A stretch of DNA of 64,000 nt from Candidatus Zixiibacteriota bacterium (GTDB lineage: Bacteria; Zixibacteria; MSB-5A5; GN15; FEB-12): NCBI GenBank assembly GCA_019038695.1, contig JAHOYZ010000009.1:1-64000 (forward strand). The letters run 5' to 3'. The number at the start of each line of letters is the position of its first letter. Within the stretch, counting starts at the first letter, position 1. Below are positions 46,526-55,547 of the stretch, one piece after another. The position numbers were made by a program, and so were the translations under genes. The notes under the pieces were generated by a model. It made no database searches and was not told where the DNA came from. It saw only the letters and a list, made by a program, of their open reading frames with translations.

Positions 46526-47394
46526 AGCGTTCGCGTCTGATCGGTCTTTTGCTTCTTCTCCCCTGGCTGATTACATTTCTGGTGTTTTGGTTTTTTCCGT
46601 TGGTCTTCTCGTTGTTGGCCGGGTTCACTGATTACAGTCTTTTGTCGCGTGCCGGTATGGAATGGATCGGCTGGGACAACTACCGGGGGCTGTTGGCCGA
46701 CGAAGATTTTCACTCCGCCCTCAAGAACACCTTTATCTTCGTCATAGGTTCTGTGCCGGTAACGACGGTACTAGCCCTCTTGATGGCTTTGCTGGTCAGT
46801 CGTCGTTTACCCGGGAGGTCCCTGTTTCGGGCGGGGTTCTTCCTGCCTTCTATCACGTCGATGGTCGTTATCGCGTTGATCTTCACCAACCTCTATCAGA
46901 GAGGCGGGTATGTGGCCACACTGGCTACGATGATCGGTTTTGTCCCCCCCGAGCATGGTTTCCTGTACTCCAGTTCGACCGCCCTCTACTCGATCATGGC
47001 TATGGATATTTGGATGTCGGTGGGCTACTATATGCTAATCTTTCTGGCCGGTCTCAAAGCTATTCCAATAGAACTGTACGAGGCCGCCCGCATTCAGGGT
47101 GCCTCTTCTACCCGCCAATTCTTCTCTATCACTCTACCACTCCTGAGACCGGTAGCGCTGTTTATCGTGGTCATCAATTCGATCAAGTCCTTCCAGGTAT
47201 TTGTCGAGATATTCGTGATGACCAAGGGAAAGTTCGACACCGCCTCAATGGTCTACTTCATTTATGATGTCGGTGTCACAACCGCTTTCCAGTTTGGCTA
47301 CGCCTCAGCCGCTGCCTATGTACTCTTTCTGATCGTGGCTGCTTTTGCGGCTTTACAATTCCTGCTCCTGCGAAGGAGACAGCCAATATGGTAA
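46522..47394 (+). CDS. ABC transporter permease, MalF/UgpA type
   Basis: 290 residues, six membrane helices. EAA motif region EAARIQGASSTRQFFSITLPLLRP couples to the ATPase. It forms a heterodimer with the next gene, which it overlaps by 7 nt. Confidence 0.93.
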   Translation: MKRSRLIGLLLLLPWLITFLVFWFFPLVFSLLAGFTDYSLLSRAGMEWIGWDNYRGLLADEDFHSALKNTFIFVIGSVPVTTVLALLMALLVSRRLPGRSLFRAGFFLPSITSMVVIALIFTNLYQRGGYVATLATMIGFVPPEHGFLYSSSTALYSIMAMDIWMSVGYYMLIFLAGLKAIPIELYEAARIQGASSTRQFFSITLPLLRPVALFIVVINSIKSFQVFVEIFVMTKGKFDTASMVYFIYDVGVTTAFQFGYASAAAYVLFLIVAAFAALQFLLLRRRQPIW

Positions 47395-48209
47395 CCAATC
47401 GGATTCATCTCGTATTGCGCTATGTTGGTCTGTCTGCTGTTCTGGCAGTGATGGTGTTTCCCATCCTGTGGATGTTCCGCGTTTCACTCATGCCGGCCGG
47501 TGCGGCCGTAGGATTTGGTGATCTCTTCTCGACCGGTGTTACACTGACGAATTTCATCGACCTTTTCCGTCAGGCAAGTATTGGTCGTTTTCTCTTCAAT
47601 TCCGTGCTGGTAGCTGTTGTAGTGACTGTCGCCAATGCCTTCTTCTGCTTCATGGTCGCCTATGCTCTTGCGCGCTACCGGGGACTGGCTGGAAGAATAA
47701 TGTTCGTGACCGTGATTGTAGTCCTGATGATTCCGGCACATATCCTGATTGTACCGCTTTATGTCCTCATGCTCAAGATGGGGATGTATGATACCTATTG
47801 GGCGCTCATGCTTCCCTGGTTAGTGAACCCGATTGGTATTTTTCTTGTTAAGCAGTATCTGGAATCCATACCGCCAGACATGGAAGATGCTGCCCGTATT
47901 GACGGTGCCGGCGAGCTGACGATTCTCTTTCGTATCGTTATGCCGCTGTGCAAACCGGCGCTGGCGGTTCTGGCTATACAGGTGTTCTTCACAAATTGGA
48001 ATCTGTTCCTCTTTCCATATATCCTAACTTCGAGCGAGTCACTTCGCACTCTACCGGTCGCTCTGGCGCATTTTCAGGGACACCAGGCTATTGACTGGCA
48101 GCACCTGATGGCTGGATCGGCAGTGGCGGTGATACCGGTACTCATTGCTTTTGGCTTTCTTCAGAGACATATCGTCTCCGGTATTACGGCTGGCGCAGTG
48201 AAGCAGTAG
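47388..48209 (+). CDS. ABC transporter permease, MalG/UgpE type
   Basis: 273 residues, six membrane helices. EAA motif EDAARIDGAGELTILFRIVMP near residue 165. Second half of the membrane channel of the importer. No ATP-binding subunit gene follows; a shared MsmK/UgpC-like ATPase must be encoded elsewhere. Confidence 0.93.
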   Translation: MVTNRIHLVLRYVGLSAVLAVMVFPILWMFRVSLMPAGAAVGFGDLFSTGVTLTNFIDLFRQASIGRFLFNSVLVAVVVTVANAFFCFMVAYALARYRGLAGRIMFVTVIVVLMIPAHILIVPLYVLMLKMGMYDTYWALMLPWLVNPIGIFLVKQYLESIPPDMEDAARIDGAGELTILFRIVMPLCKPALAVLAIQVFFTNWNLFLFPYILTSSESLRTLPVALAHFQGHQAIDWQHLMAGSAVAVIPVLIAFGFLQRHIVSGITAGAVKQ

Positions 48210-48312
48210 CGGTCTTTTTTGTTGCGCCATGTAGCTTCCAGGCGGTATTATGGGGCCGATTTTGGTGGTTAATAAATATCGAATGAATAGCATACGAAAG
48301 GACGGAAGCACG

Positions 48313-48903
48313 ATGAAAACGATGATGGTAGTAGGATTGCTGCTGGCTTTGCTGATGATGGGCTGCGGCGTCAACAAAGAATATGTTGCTCAGCAGATCA
48401 ATGACTCTGAGTCGCGTACCGGCGCACAGATTAGCGATCTGAGCGATAAGACTAACGCTAATGCAGATCAGATAACCAAGTTACAATCGCTGTCGGCTCA
48501 ACTTGCGGAAAAGACCGACCTGGCAATTAATAAGGCCTCAGGCTTTGAGAATTACCAGGTCCTCTGGTCGGGTGAGATTCAGTTCGATTTTGACTCCTAT
48601 GATGTCACTCCTACCGCTGAAGAGATACTTCTGGAAGCGTGTGAAAAGATGGGCCAGTATCCGGGATCGCTGATCGAAATCGCCGGACATGCCGACCGCA
48701 CCGGTTCAGCTCGCTATAACCTCATGCTGGGTGAGAAGCGTTCCGGCTCGGCCAAACGGTACATTGCTGATCATTGCGGCATCTCTCTCTATCGGCTTTT
48801 CGTTGTATCATATGGCGAGACCAAACCGGTAGCGCTGCCTGACGAGAAACAGGCTGCCTCGAAGAACCGCCGCGTTACGCTCAGCATTTGGGGACAGATG
48901 TAA
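48313..48903 (+). CDS. OmpA-family peptidoglycan-binding lipoprotein
   Basis: 196 residues from ATG 48313 with GGA upstream. Signal peptide with lipobox LMMGC, Cys near residue 16. A short Ala/Asn-rich coiled coil (~25-60; ISDLSDKTNANADQITKLQ) and an OmpA C-like domain (~85-195) with IEIAGHADRTGS and NRRVTL follow. It would tether the outer membrane to peptidoglycan as Pal does. The coiled-coil plus OmpA layout differs from canonical Pal. Ends at a strong terminator. Confidence 0.9.
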   Translation: MKTMMVVGLLLALLMMGCGVNKEYVAQQINDSESRTGAQISDLSDKTNANADQITKLQSLSAQLAEKTDLAINKASGFENYQVLWSGEIQFDFDSYDVTPTAEEILLEACEKMGQYPGSLIEIAGHADRTGSARYNLMLGEKRSGSAKRYIADHCGISLYRLFVVSYGETKPVALPDEKQAASKNRRVTLSIWGQM

Positions 48904-48930
48904 GAATCAAGTCGTTGTGATAAGACTTGA

Positions 48931-48959
48931 GGCGGGAGTGTTCACTCCCGCCTTTTTTT
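48931..48959 (+). terminator. strong intrinsic terminator after the OmpA-like gene
   Basis: GGCGGGAG (48931-48938) pairs with CTCCCGCC (48945-48952); the stem can extend by one T-A pair. Seven T follow (48953-48959). Confidence 0.93.
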
Positions 48960-49057
48960 CTGCCTGGTGGTCACTGACCACCTAAACGTGCTTGCTGGCA
49001 ATATCGTCGTTCGATATATTGACTATCTAATTGGGAACATTAGCCAGGGGAGGTTCT

Positions 49058-49666
49058 GTGCATACATACATCACATCGTTACTGTTCGGATTAGTTGCAG
49101 TCACTCTATGTTTTTCTACATCGGATGCCAGTCGTCGCAAGCACGAGAAACCACCAAAGAAACAGATTGAAATCAAACACAGTGTTCTCACGGTGATTCC
49201 ATCTCTTACCGTTGGTGGTCTTACCCATATAGGTAACGGAAGATTGGTTTACGGAGCCGGCATGGCCTTGGAGTTGACAGCAAGCCTTAACGCAAGAATT
49301 GGGATCAATGTCGATGCTCTGTATGCCACGCAGGAAATTCTTTCTTCCGACAAAATCAGGGGGATCGGTCATTCCTGGAGCTTGTGCTGGTTATTCACGC
49401 CAAAGAACCGAACATCGTATTTCCTGAACGGTAAGCTAGGGACCATTGAAATCAAGGAACTGGAATCGACGGACGATGCCAGGAAATACACATTCTTCGA
49501 AATTGGACTAGGTCACAGAGTCTACAGCAGATCCACTATTTCCAACAGGTTTGAAGTGTACTTTAGGAGAATATTGACATATGAGCACAAATTCCTCTGG
49601 TACAGCCACTTCAAACACAATGTAATAGTAGCAGGAGTACGGCTCAGTGTGGCTTTCGGCCTATGA
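49058..49666 (+). CDS. Putative small outer-membrane beta-barrel protein
   Basis: 202 residues from GTG 49058, with a strong AGGGGAGG 5 nt upstream. Signal peptide (~1-25, ending near DAS). The mature part alternates polar and hydrophobic residues in strands (YGAGMALELTASLNARIGINVD, FFEIGLGHRVYS, FEVYFRRILTYEHKF, HNVIVAGVRLSVAFGL) and ends with a C-terminal aromatic-like strand, as in small 8-strand barrels. No specific family recognised. Base composition looks AT-richer than its neighbours. It sits alone between a terminator and convergent genes. Confidence 0.6.
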   Translation: MHTYITSLLFGLVAVTLCFSTSDASRRKHEKPPKKQIEIKHSVLTVIPSLTVGGLTHIGNGRLVYGAGMALELTASLNARIGINVDALYATQEILSSDKIRGIGHSWSLCWLFTPKNRTSYFLNGKLGTIEIKELESTDDARKYTFFEIGLGHRVYSRSTISNRFEVYFRRILTYEHKFLWYSHFKHNVIVAGVRLSVAFGL

Positions 49667-49686
49667 CAAAGTAACGATGTTTGTCA
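49664..49686. repeat. inverted repeat between convergent genes
   Basis: TGACAAA (49664-49670, containing the stop codon of the barrel gene) and TTTGTCA (49680-49686), loop 9 nt. No T run, but it could serve as a bidirectional 3'-end hairpin for the two converging genes. Confidence 0.45.
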
Positions 49687-49696
49687 GTGTCAGGAT

Positions 49697-51259
49697 TTAG
49701 ATACCCATTCCCTGAATCAGATAATCGGGGTTGAGTTTCTCACTGGTCCCGCGCTCCAGCAGATCGCGCCAGTCGTAGCGGGCACCAAAGCGAAAGTAAT
49801 TCTGATTCAAATATGAACCAATCTCCGGGTTATCCGCCAGACTGGAATACTGCCGCTTGATCTCGCCTACTACCTGGGCTGCTATCATTTTCCCGAATAA
49901 ATGATTGTGCATCCAAACCGGCTGCTTCACAAAGGTTGTTACCTTAGTCCAGGGTTTGATGTCATCGTGTCGCGGCAACATCATATACCGTTCAAAAAGG
50001 TCCCAGTAGAGCTTGTTGAGGTCGCGGTTGGGATTGGTGTAAGCCTCATACTCGAACATCAGATTAACCAGTGTCATTCGCAGCCGGATAATCTCCTGCT
50101 CGTTGTGGGCAGTAAGGTAATCGTTGATCAAGGATTGTGGAAGGCGTGGATATGTGGCCAGCCAGCGTTCATCCTGGCACAAGGCGGCTATTGCCTGGGC
50201 GAGGCTTTCGGTCCAGGCCTCCGGCAGGGCGTTTACATAGAGCTCACGTTCCTGAAATATGTGTGTCTGGTGTAGTGCCTGACCAATGTTATAGAGTAGC
50301 TCCTGTGTACTGCTCAGACCGTCCTCAATATTGACCGTGAGCCGCACATCGTAAGGTGGTCTAATTGGCAGATAATAGGTCCGTGTATTTCCCGCTGTTG
50401 CGTGCTGTCGATCGATGTAGATCGGCAATTTATCCAGATCGAATCCAAGCTTCTCAAGACTCTTGTCTACAAATGAAAGCTGTGAGTCGGCCGGGAAATA
50501 GGCGTCAACTCGCCGCTTTACATCTTCATAAGCGTAGGCCAGATCCCAAACTTCGACTGGAGTGCTGCCAAACTGTGCCTGCAGCCTCTCAACGATTACA
50601 ACATATGCATCAGTACTCCGCGAATTTACACGGTCAAGAAGTTTCAAGTACTCCTGTGATTCTATCCCATACTGTGTAAACGAAAGAGCTTGGCAGTTGT
50701 TGTAGCCCAATCGGCGAGCTTCCTGGTTGCGCATCCGAAAGAGTTGCCCCAATCCATCAGCCAGCTTGTTCCCCATATTGCTTCGAGCGCGATAGGTTCG
50801 CTCGCGGACGGTTCTATCACTTTCATTGCAACATAGTTGATTAATCTCGTACGGCGTTTCCGAACCTGCGTTACCATCAAGACGCAGAAGGGAATCACGA
50901 AGTGAGCTTACTCTTGAAGACGACTCAATCTGGCCCAGGGCAACTGACGAACGCATCAACTCGCACCGCCTGATCGCTTCCTCGTCCTGCAACAGCCGTT
51001 GTCCGGCCTGAAGTGTTCGAATCAAACCGGGGGCATTGATCACGTAGTCGTGAAGCCCCTGATAATATTCAAGCGAATCCGATCTGTCAGTCGCGTGCTG
51101 TTTCCACTTCTCCTGCCCAAGGCGGTATTCCACCCATTGGAGTTTGTGCTCCAGTGAGTCCAGCGTGGTCAGTACGCTATCGCGTGTGATCGCAGTTTCC
51201 TGGCAGGAAACCGATAGCAGAATCGTGCTGAGCACGAATGTGAATAGAATTCTTCGCAT
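49697..51259 (-). CDS. Lipoprotein related to M2/M3 zinc peptidases, catalytic motif lost
   Basis: 520 residues. N-terminal signal with lipobox LSVSC (Cys19). All-helical body of the ACE/oligopeptidase type. At the place of the zinc helix HExGH the sequence is Y323-N-I-G-Q327 in ELLYNIGQALHQTH; the downstream ligand position retains a Glu (E351 in EAWTESLAQA), as in the M2 family HEAxG region. Both zinc His and the catalytic Glu are therefore replaced, so it should bind peptides or act as a structural partner rather than cut. Starts 4 nt after aroQ. Confidence 0.7.
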   Translation of the reverse strand: MRRILFTFVLSTILLSVSCQETAITRDSVLTTLDSLEHKLQWVEYRLGQEKWKQHATDRSDSLEYYQGLHDYVINAPGLIRTLQAGQRLLQDEEAIRRCELMRSSVALGQIESSSRVSSLRDSLLRLDGNAGSETPYEINQLCCNESDRTVRERTYRARSNMGNKLADGLGQLFRMRNQEARRLGYNNCQALSFTQYGIESQEYLKLLDRVNSRSTDAYVVIVERLQAQFGSTPVEVWDLAYAYEDVKRRVDAYFPADSQLSFVDKSLEKLGFDLDKLPIYIDRQHATAGNTRTYYLPIRPPYDVRLTVNIEDGLSSTQELLYNIGQALHQTHIFQERELYVNALPEAWTESLAQAIAALCQDERWLATYPRLPQSLINDYLTAHNEQEIIRLRMTLVNLMFEYEAYTNPNRDLNKLYWDLFERYMMLPRHDDIKPWTKVTTFVKQPVWMHNHLFGKMIAAQVVGEIKRQYSSLADNPEIGSYLNQNYFRFGARYDWRDLLERGTSEKLNPDYLIQGMGI

Positions 51260-51263
51260 TGTA

Positions 51264-51704
51264 TTAGTCCGTCTTATTCATATCGGCAAAATACGACAAT
51301 GCCATAGCGTAGCCATAAAAACCGAACCCGACCAGATGGCCGGATGCGATAGGAGCAATTACGGATTTGTGTCGGAATTCTTCACGGGCATAGATGTTAG
51401 ACATGTGCACCTCGATGGTCTCAATATCCACCGCTGTGATTGCATCCGCGAGGGCGTAGCTGTAATGCGTCAGGGCGCCGGGATTGATTATCATTCCAAC
51501 TGCCTGAGGAGCTTCAGTCTGGATGAAGTCAATTATCTTGCCCTCGGAATTGGATTGGAAGAAGCGAACCTCCAGTTTCAACTCGGACGCCATCGAAGTG
51601 AGATGCTCGTTCATCTCGTCAAGTGTCTGTGTACCATAAATCTCGGGTTCTCTTTTGCCCAATAGGTTGAGATTGGGGCCATTGACGACCAGAACACGTG
51701 ACAT
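51264..51704 (-). CDS. aroQ: 3-dehydroquinate dehydratase, type II
   Basis: 146 residues. NGPNLNLLGKREPEIYG carries the lid with the catalytic Arg and the Tyr; the active-site region also has INPGALTHYSYALADAI and IEVHMSNIYAREEFRH with the catalytic His. The enzyme dehydrates 3-dehydroquinate to 3-dehydroshikimate. 17 nt downstream of aroB. Confidence 0.96.
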   Translation of the reverse strand: MSRVLVVNGPNLNLLGKREPEIYGTQTLDEMNEHLTSMASELKLEVRFFQSNSEGKIIDFIQTEAPQAVGMIINPGALTHYSYALADAITAVDIETIEVHMSNIYAREEFRHKSVIAPIASGHLVGFGFYGYAMALSYFADMNKTD

Positions 51705-51721
51705 TGTTTTGCCTCCGCAGA

Positions 51722-52819
51722 TCAGTATGTTGCCAACGCTGCCTTCAGCGCCATGCGAATATCTTTCTTCTTCACATTGTCGGCAATAACCGGTCGGCCC
51801 GGAGCATCCAGCAGCACAAATCTAGTTGACTTACCAAGCCGTTTCTTGTCGTGCGACATAGCGGCTATCACCTTATCCACCTCAATGTAACGATGCGGTA
51901 TCTCCCCGGCAAGCTGGCAGATAATATCCTTGTAATCTTCGAGTCGGCCAACACGCACCTTCTTGAGCCGACCGCTCAGTTCCACAGCAGCCAACAGTCC
52001 CAGCAGAACTGCTTCGCCATGCAGTAAGCGTCCATAACCAAGCGATTTCTCAATGGCATGTCCAAAGGTATGCCCAAGATTGAGCACCATCCGAAGTCCC
52101 CCTTCACGCTCATCCTGCGAAACAATAGCCGCTTTGTACTGCACAGAGAGATGAATCAGTCTGGTCAACGCCCGCAGGTCGAACATGTCTCCTTTTTGCA
52201 GGTAGCGATTCAAGGTTCCTATCATGTTATTCTCCACCAAACCGGCATACTTGACAACCTCGCCCAGCCCCGCCACCAATTGTCGTGGAGCCAGAGTGGC
52301 CAATAACTCGGAGTCGCAGATAACAAACGATGGCTGCCAGATCGCTCCCAGCAGGTTTTTACCCTGTTTGTGATTTATGCCCGTTTTGCCACCAATGGCC
52401 GCATCGACCATGCCTAATAGAGTAGTGGAAAGCACACCCCAACGAACCCCTCGAAGAACTGTAGCTGCCGCAAAGCCGGCCAGATCACTGGTCACGCCAC
52501 CACCGCAGGCAAGAATGACATCGTTGCGACTGATCAGGTTATCAAGCAGGTAACCATAGATTCGCCGGAGCTGTGTCATGGTTTTGGCGCGTTCACCTGT
52601 CGGCACCACTAGCAGTTGGGCAGTCCGAGAAGCCTTCCGGGCGGCGGCAGTTATTGCATGTCCATATAACGCGAACAGCTGAGCATCACACAGGACGAAT
52701 AATCTCCCTTTCGATCCGGTGGCTTTTCCGGCCAGACGTGCAAGCTCTTCCTTCCAGATTCCAGCGCCAACAACTACCGGGTAGCTTCGCTCAGCGAGAT
52801 CAACGACTACTTTTCGCAT
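51722..52819 (-). CDS. aroB: 3-dehydroquinate synthase
   Basis: 365 residues. NAD-binding GGGVTSDLAGFAAATVLRG, and metal ligands in GLGEVVKYAGL, LNLGHTFGHAIEK and LLHGEAV. It cyclises DAHP to 3-dehydroquinate. AAGGAG 4 nt before the ATG, and the start lies inside the end of aroK (20-nt overlap). Confidence 0.96.
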   Translation of the reverse strand: MRKVVVDLAERSYPVVVGAGIWKEELARLAGKATGSKGRLFVLCDAQLFALYGHAITAAARKASRTAQLLVVPTGERAKTMTQLRRIYGYLLDNLISRNDVILACGGGVTSDLAGFAAATVLRGVRWGVLSTTLLGMVDAAIGGKTGINHKQGKNLLGAIWQPSFVICDSELLATLAPRQLVAGLGEVVKYAGLVENNMIGTLNRYLQKGDMFDLRALTRLIHLSVQYKAAIVSQDEREGGLRMVLNLGHTFGHAIEKSLGYGRLLHGEAVLLGLLAAVELSGRLKKVRVGRLEDYKDIICQLAGEIPHRYIEVDKVIAAMSHDKKRLGKSTRFVLLDAPGRPVIADNVKKKDIRMALKAALATY

Positions 52820-53369
52820 CCAACTCCTTGATCTTGTTCAGGATGAAACGAGACACTTCGACAGGACTCCTATTCGTCGTTGAGACTGTGATATCAGCCA
52901 GAGAATACTGTTTTCTTCGCCTGTTCAACAGGGTGGCGATCTGTCGCTGTAATGCCTGTCGCTTGCTCTCCCCCGGTCGTAGTCTCGCTTGTAGCAGAGG
53001 ACGATCAGTGTTGTTGGTCAATCGTCGATACAGTTCACGAACCGAGCAACTCAGATAGATCACTAAGCTGTCGTGGTCCATTATCATCTGGCGGTTTCCT
53101 CTGGTTTGGAACGCTCCTCCACCGAGGGCAATCACTCGTCGCGTGTTCGCTACGGTCATTACTTCACTGATCACATCTGATTCCGCCTCGCGAAAAGTGT
53201 TCTCTCCTTCTTCTGAAAATATGCGAGAAATTGATTTGCCGAAACACTCCTCGATAAGGCTATCGCTGTCTAAAAATGTCGCTCGAACCGTGCGAGCCAA
53301 CAACGATCCTACCGTCGATTTTCCGGAGCCGGAAAACCCGATCAGGAATATGTTGTGCCATTTATCCAT
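52800..53369 (-). CDS. aroK: Shikimate kinase
   Basis: 189 residues from ATG 53369; the frame is open upstream inside aroE. P-loop IFLIGFSGSGKSTVGSLLA, the DSD motif in TFLDSDSLIEE, FREAESDVI and the shikimate-binding GGGAF. Phosphorylates shikimate. Overlaps aroE by 8 nt. Confidence 0.95.
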   Translation of the reverse strand: MDKWHNIFLIGFSGSGKSTVGSLLARTVRATFLDSDSLIEECFGKSISRIFSEEGENTFREAESDVISEVMTVANTRRVIALGGGAFQTRGNRQMIMDHDSLVIYLSCSVRELYRRLTNNTDRPLLQARLRPGESKRQALQRQIATLLNRRRKQYSLADITVSTTNRSPVEVSRFILNKIKELDAKSSR

Positions 53370-54210
53370 TGAAATCCATTCGTTCGTAGACAGAATCAAA
53401 GGGAACATCAAGTCCCGTCCAAAGATTAAAGGATCGCACTGCCTGGCCAACCAACATTTCTCTCCCATCAATGACGATCATCCCCGCCTCATGAGCTGAT
53501 CTTAGAACACAGTTGTCGGTATTATAGTTAAGGTCGTAGTAGATGTCCCCGCAACACCATGGGAACGCTTCCGGCAACGGTGTCTCATGGGCATGATTCG
53601 GACCACCCAGAGGTGTACAGTTCACGACCAGTGGCATCCCGTCTCCGGACACAAACTCGGTCAATTGATCCAGAGATATAGTCTCAATAGTTGTTGGCGA
53701 CAATGACGGTAACATAGTCGTTTTGAATGCTTCCAGTCGCTTGGGACTGCGACCGGCCACTACCAGGTGCTTCATACCAAAATCATGGGCAAGGCAAAAT
53801 GCTACCGCTCGTGCGCTACCACCACACCCCAATAGTGTCGCTGCCCCCTGATCAAGGGTTGGTCGGTGTACTTCCAGCGGCAACGCGAAGCCATAACCAT
53901 CGGTATTAAAGGCACAAATACGCCCCGAATCGAGCGCTAATGAATTAACAGCGCCAATGGCGTCGGCTCGGTCGTCCAACTCATCTGCGTAATCAATTAC
54001 GGTTTGCTTGTAGGGGACGGTCACCGAAAGTCCTTGGTATCCTCGCGATGCGAGCGATTTGATCTGTGTCTCAAGCAGGTCAGGTTCAACATCAACAATA
54101 TCAAACTCGCCTTCGATCTGTTCAATGTCGAATACTAACTTGAAGATAGCCGGAGATAGGGAGTAGGCAATGTTTCTACCTATGAGGCCAAACTTCTGAG
54201 GGGCCATCAT
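53362..54210 (-). CDS. aroE: Shikimate dehydrogenase (NADP+)
   Basis: 282 residues. N-terminal shikimate-binding SLSPAIFKLVF, then the catalytic Lys in VTVPYKQTVIDY, and the NADP Rossmann GCGGSARAVAFCL. Reduces 3-dehydroshikimate. Start overlaps the aroA stop by 4 nt (ATGA). Confidence 0.96.
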   Translation of the reverse strand: MMAPQKFGLIGRNIAYSLSPAIFKLVFDIEQIEGEFDIVDVEPDLLETQIKSLASRGYQGLSVTVPYKQTVIDYADELDDRADAIGAVNSLALDSGRICAFNTDGYGFALPLEVHRPTLDQGAATLLGCGGSARAVAFCLAHDFGMKHLVVAGRSPKRLEAFKTTMLPSLSPTTIETISLDQLTEFVSGDGMPLVVNCTPLGGPNHAHETPLPEAFPWCCGDIYYDLNYNTDNCVLRSAHEAGMIVIDGREMLVGQAVRSFNLWTGLDVPFDSVYERMDFNG

Positions 54211-55547
54211 CCTTTGATCATCTCCAGTAGATCCCAGAACTCCGGGCAGGAGATAGCCACTACAGATTCATCATCAATAGTTGATGGACCCACTGCAAAC
54301 AGAGATGCAATCGAGAACGCCATTGCAATCCGATGATCTCCAAAACTCTTGAAATCCGCCCCCGAGCACTCCGTACTCCCGTCAATAGCCAGTCCATCTT
54401 CGAGAACACCACATTTGATGCCCATCAATTTCAAATTGTGAGCTACCGCTTCGAGTCGATCTGATTCCTTCACTCGCAATTCGGCCGCATCCCTGATAAT
54501 TGTGGTACCCGGTGCGAACGCCGCCATAACCGCTACGATGGGGATTTCATCGATCAGTCCTACGGTGGTAGAGCCACTGATCCGGCGTGGTTTGAGTTTC
54601 CCTGCAGATACCGTCACCGTCCCTCGTGGCTCGCCGCAGACAACCTTACGGTTGGTCATTGCAACCGCAGCACCGAAGGACTTCAGGTGATCCAGAAAAG
54701 CAGTGCGAGTAGGATTAAGGCCAAGATTCTCTATGGTTACGGATCCACCGCCGATAGCCGCTGCAGCAAGAAAGAACGCGCCGGTGGAAATATCGCCGGG
54801 GATATCGATAGTTCCCTCGGTAAGTTTCGCCCGTGAAGATAGCAATATCTCTCGCTTGAACGGTTCCGGCGACTCCCGATGACTCTTGCGAGGGTCGTTC
54901 GGATCGCGCACAAGCACCTGCTTGATGTCTCGTACGTTGAGTTCCCCTCCCAGTTGCTTGATCATGATCTCAGTGTGGTCGCGGGTGATGATGTCCTCAC
55001 GCACCGTGACAGAACAACGTGAGGCCAATCCCGCCAGCAACAGGGCCGATTTTACCTGGGCCGAAGCCACCGGCAGGCGATATTCAAAGGGCAACAGCTT
55101 CCCGCCTCTTATCCTCAACGGCAAGTGACCGTCATCAGAGAATATCTCTGCCCCCATCTCCGTTAGCGGAGTGATGATTCTCTTCATTGGCCGTGAAGAC
55201 AATGATTCATCGCCGGAGAGAGTCACCTCTCCGTCCATGCCAGCCAGAATGCCTGACAACAACCGCACTGTTGTTCCACTGTTGCCGCAATCTATAGCTG
55301 TACCTGGTTTCGATTGAATAGTCTCCGGAGACGACAGAGTCAGCGTGTCGCCATCCTTCTCGACGCGCACTCCCAACTGCCCGATCGCCTGTAAGGAACT
55401 CTGGCAATCCGCCGCACCGGGGAAGTTCGTCACTGTTATTGAGTCACTTGCCAATAGTGACAGCAACGCCACACGGTGGCCAATAGACTTGTCACCCGGT
55501 ACACATATTGTTCCGTTTACTTTCCTGACTGGATGAAGCGTTTTCAT
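54207..55547 (-). CDS. aroA: 3-phosphoshikimate 1-carboxyvinyltransferase (EPSP synthase)
   Basis: 446 residues. CVPGDKSIGHRVALLS is the N-terminal phosphoshikimate/PEP contact (class-type LP/GDKS), with DCGNSGTTVRLLSG, LSGDESLSSRPMKRI and RVKESDRLEA. The GNSGTTVRL form and Ala after it would need experimental work to sort into glyphosate class. Start overlaps the aroF stop by 4 nt. Confidence 0.96.
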   Translation of the reverse strand: MKTLHPVRKVNGTICVPGDKSIGHRVALLSLLASDSITVTNFPGAADCQSSLQAIGQLGVRVEKDGDTLTLSSPETIQSKPGTAIDCGNSGTTVRLLSGILAGMDGEVTLSGDESLSSRPMKRIITPLTEMGAEIFSDDGHLPLRIRGGKLLPFEYRLPVASAQVKSALLLAGLASRCSVTVREDIITRDHTEIMIKQLGGELNVRDIKQVLVRDPNDPRKSHRESPEPFKREILLSSRAKLTEGTIDIPGDISTGAFFLAAAAIGGGSVTIENLGLNPTRTAFLDHLKSFGAAVAMTNRKVVCGEPRGTVTVSAGKLKPRRISGSTTVGLIDEIPIVAVMAAFAPGTTIIRDAAELRVKESDRLEAVAHNLKLMGIKCGVLEDGLAIDGSTECSGADFKSFGDHRIAMAFSIASLFAVGPSTIDDESVVAISCPEFWDLLEMIKG

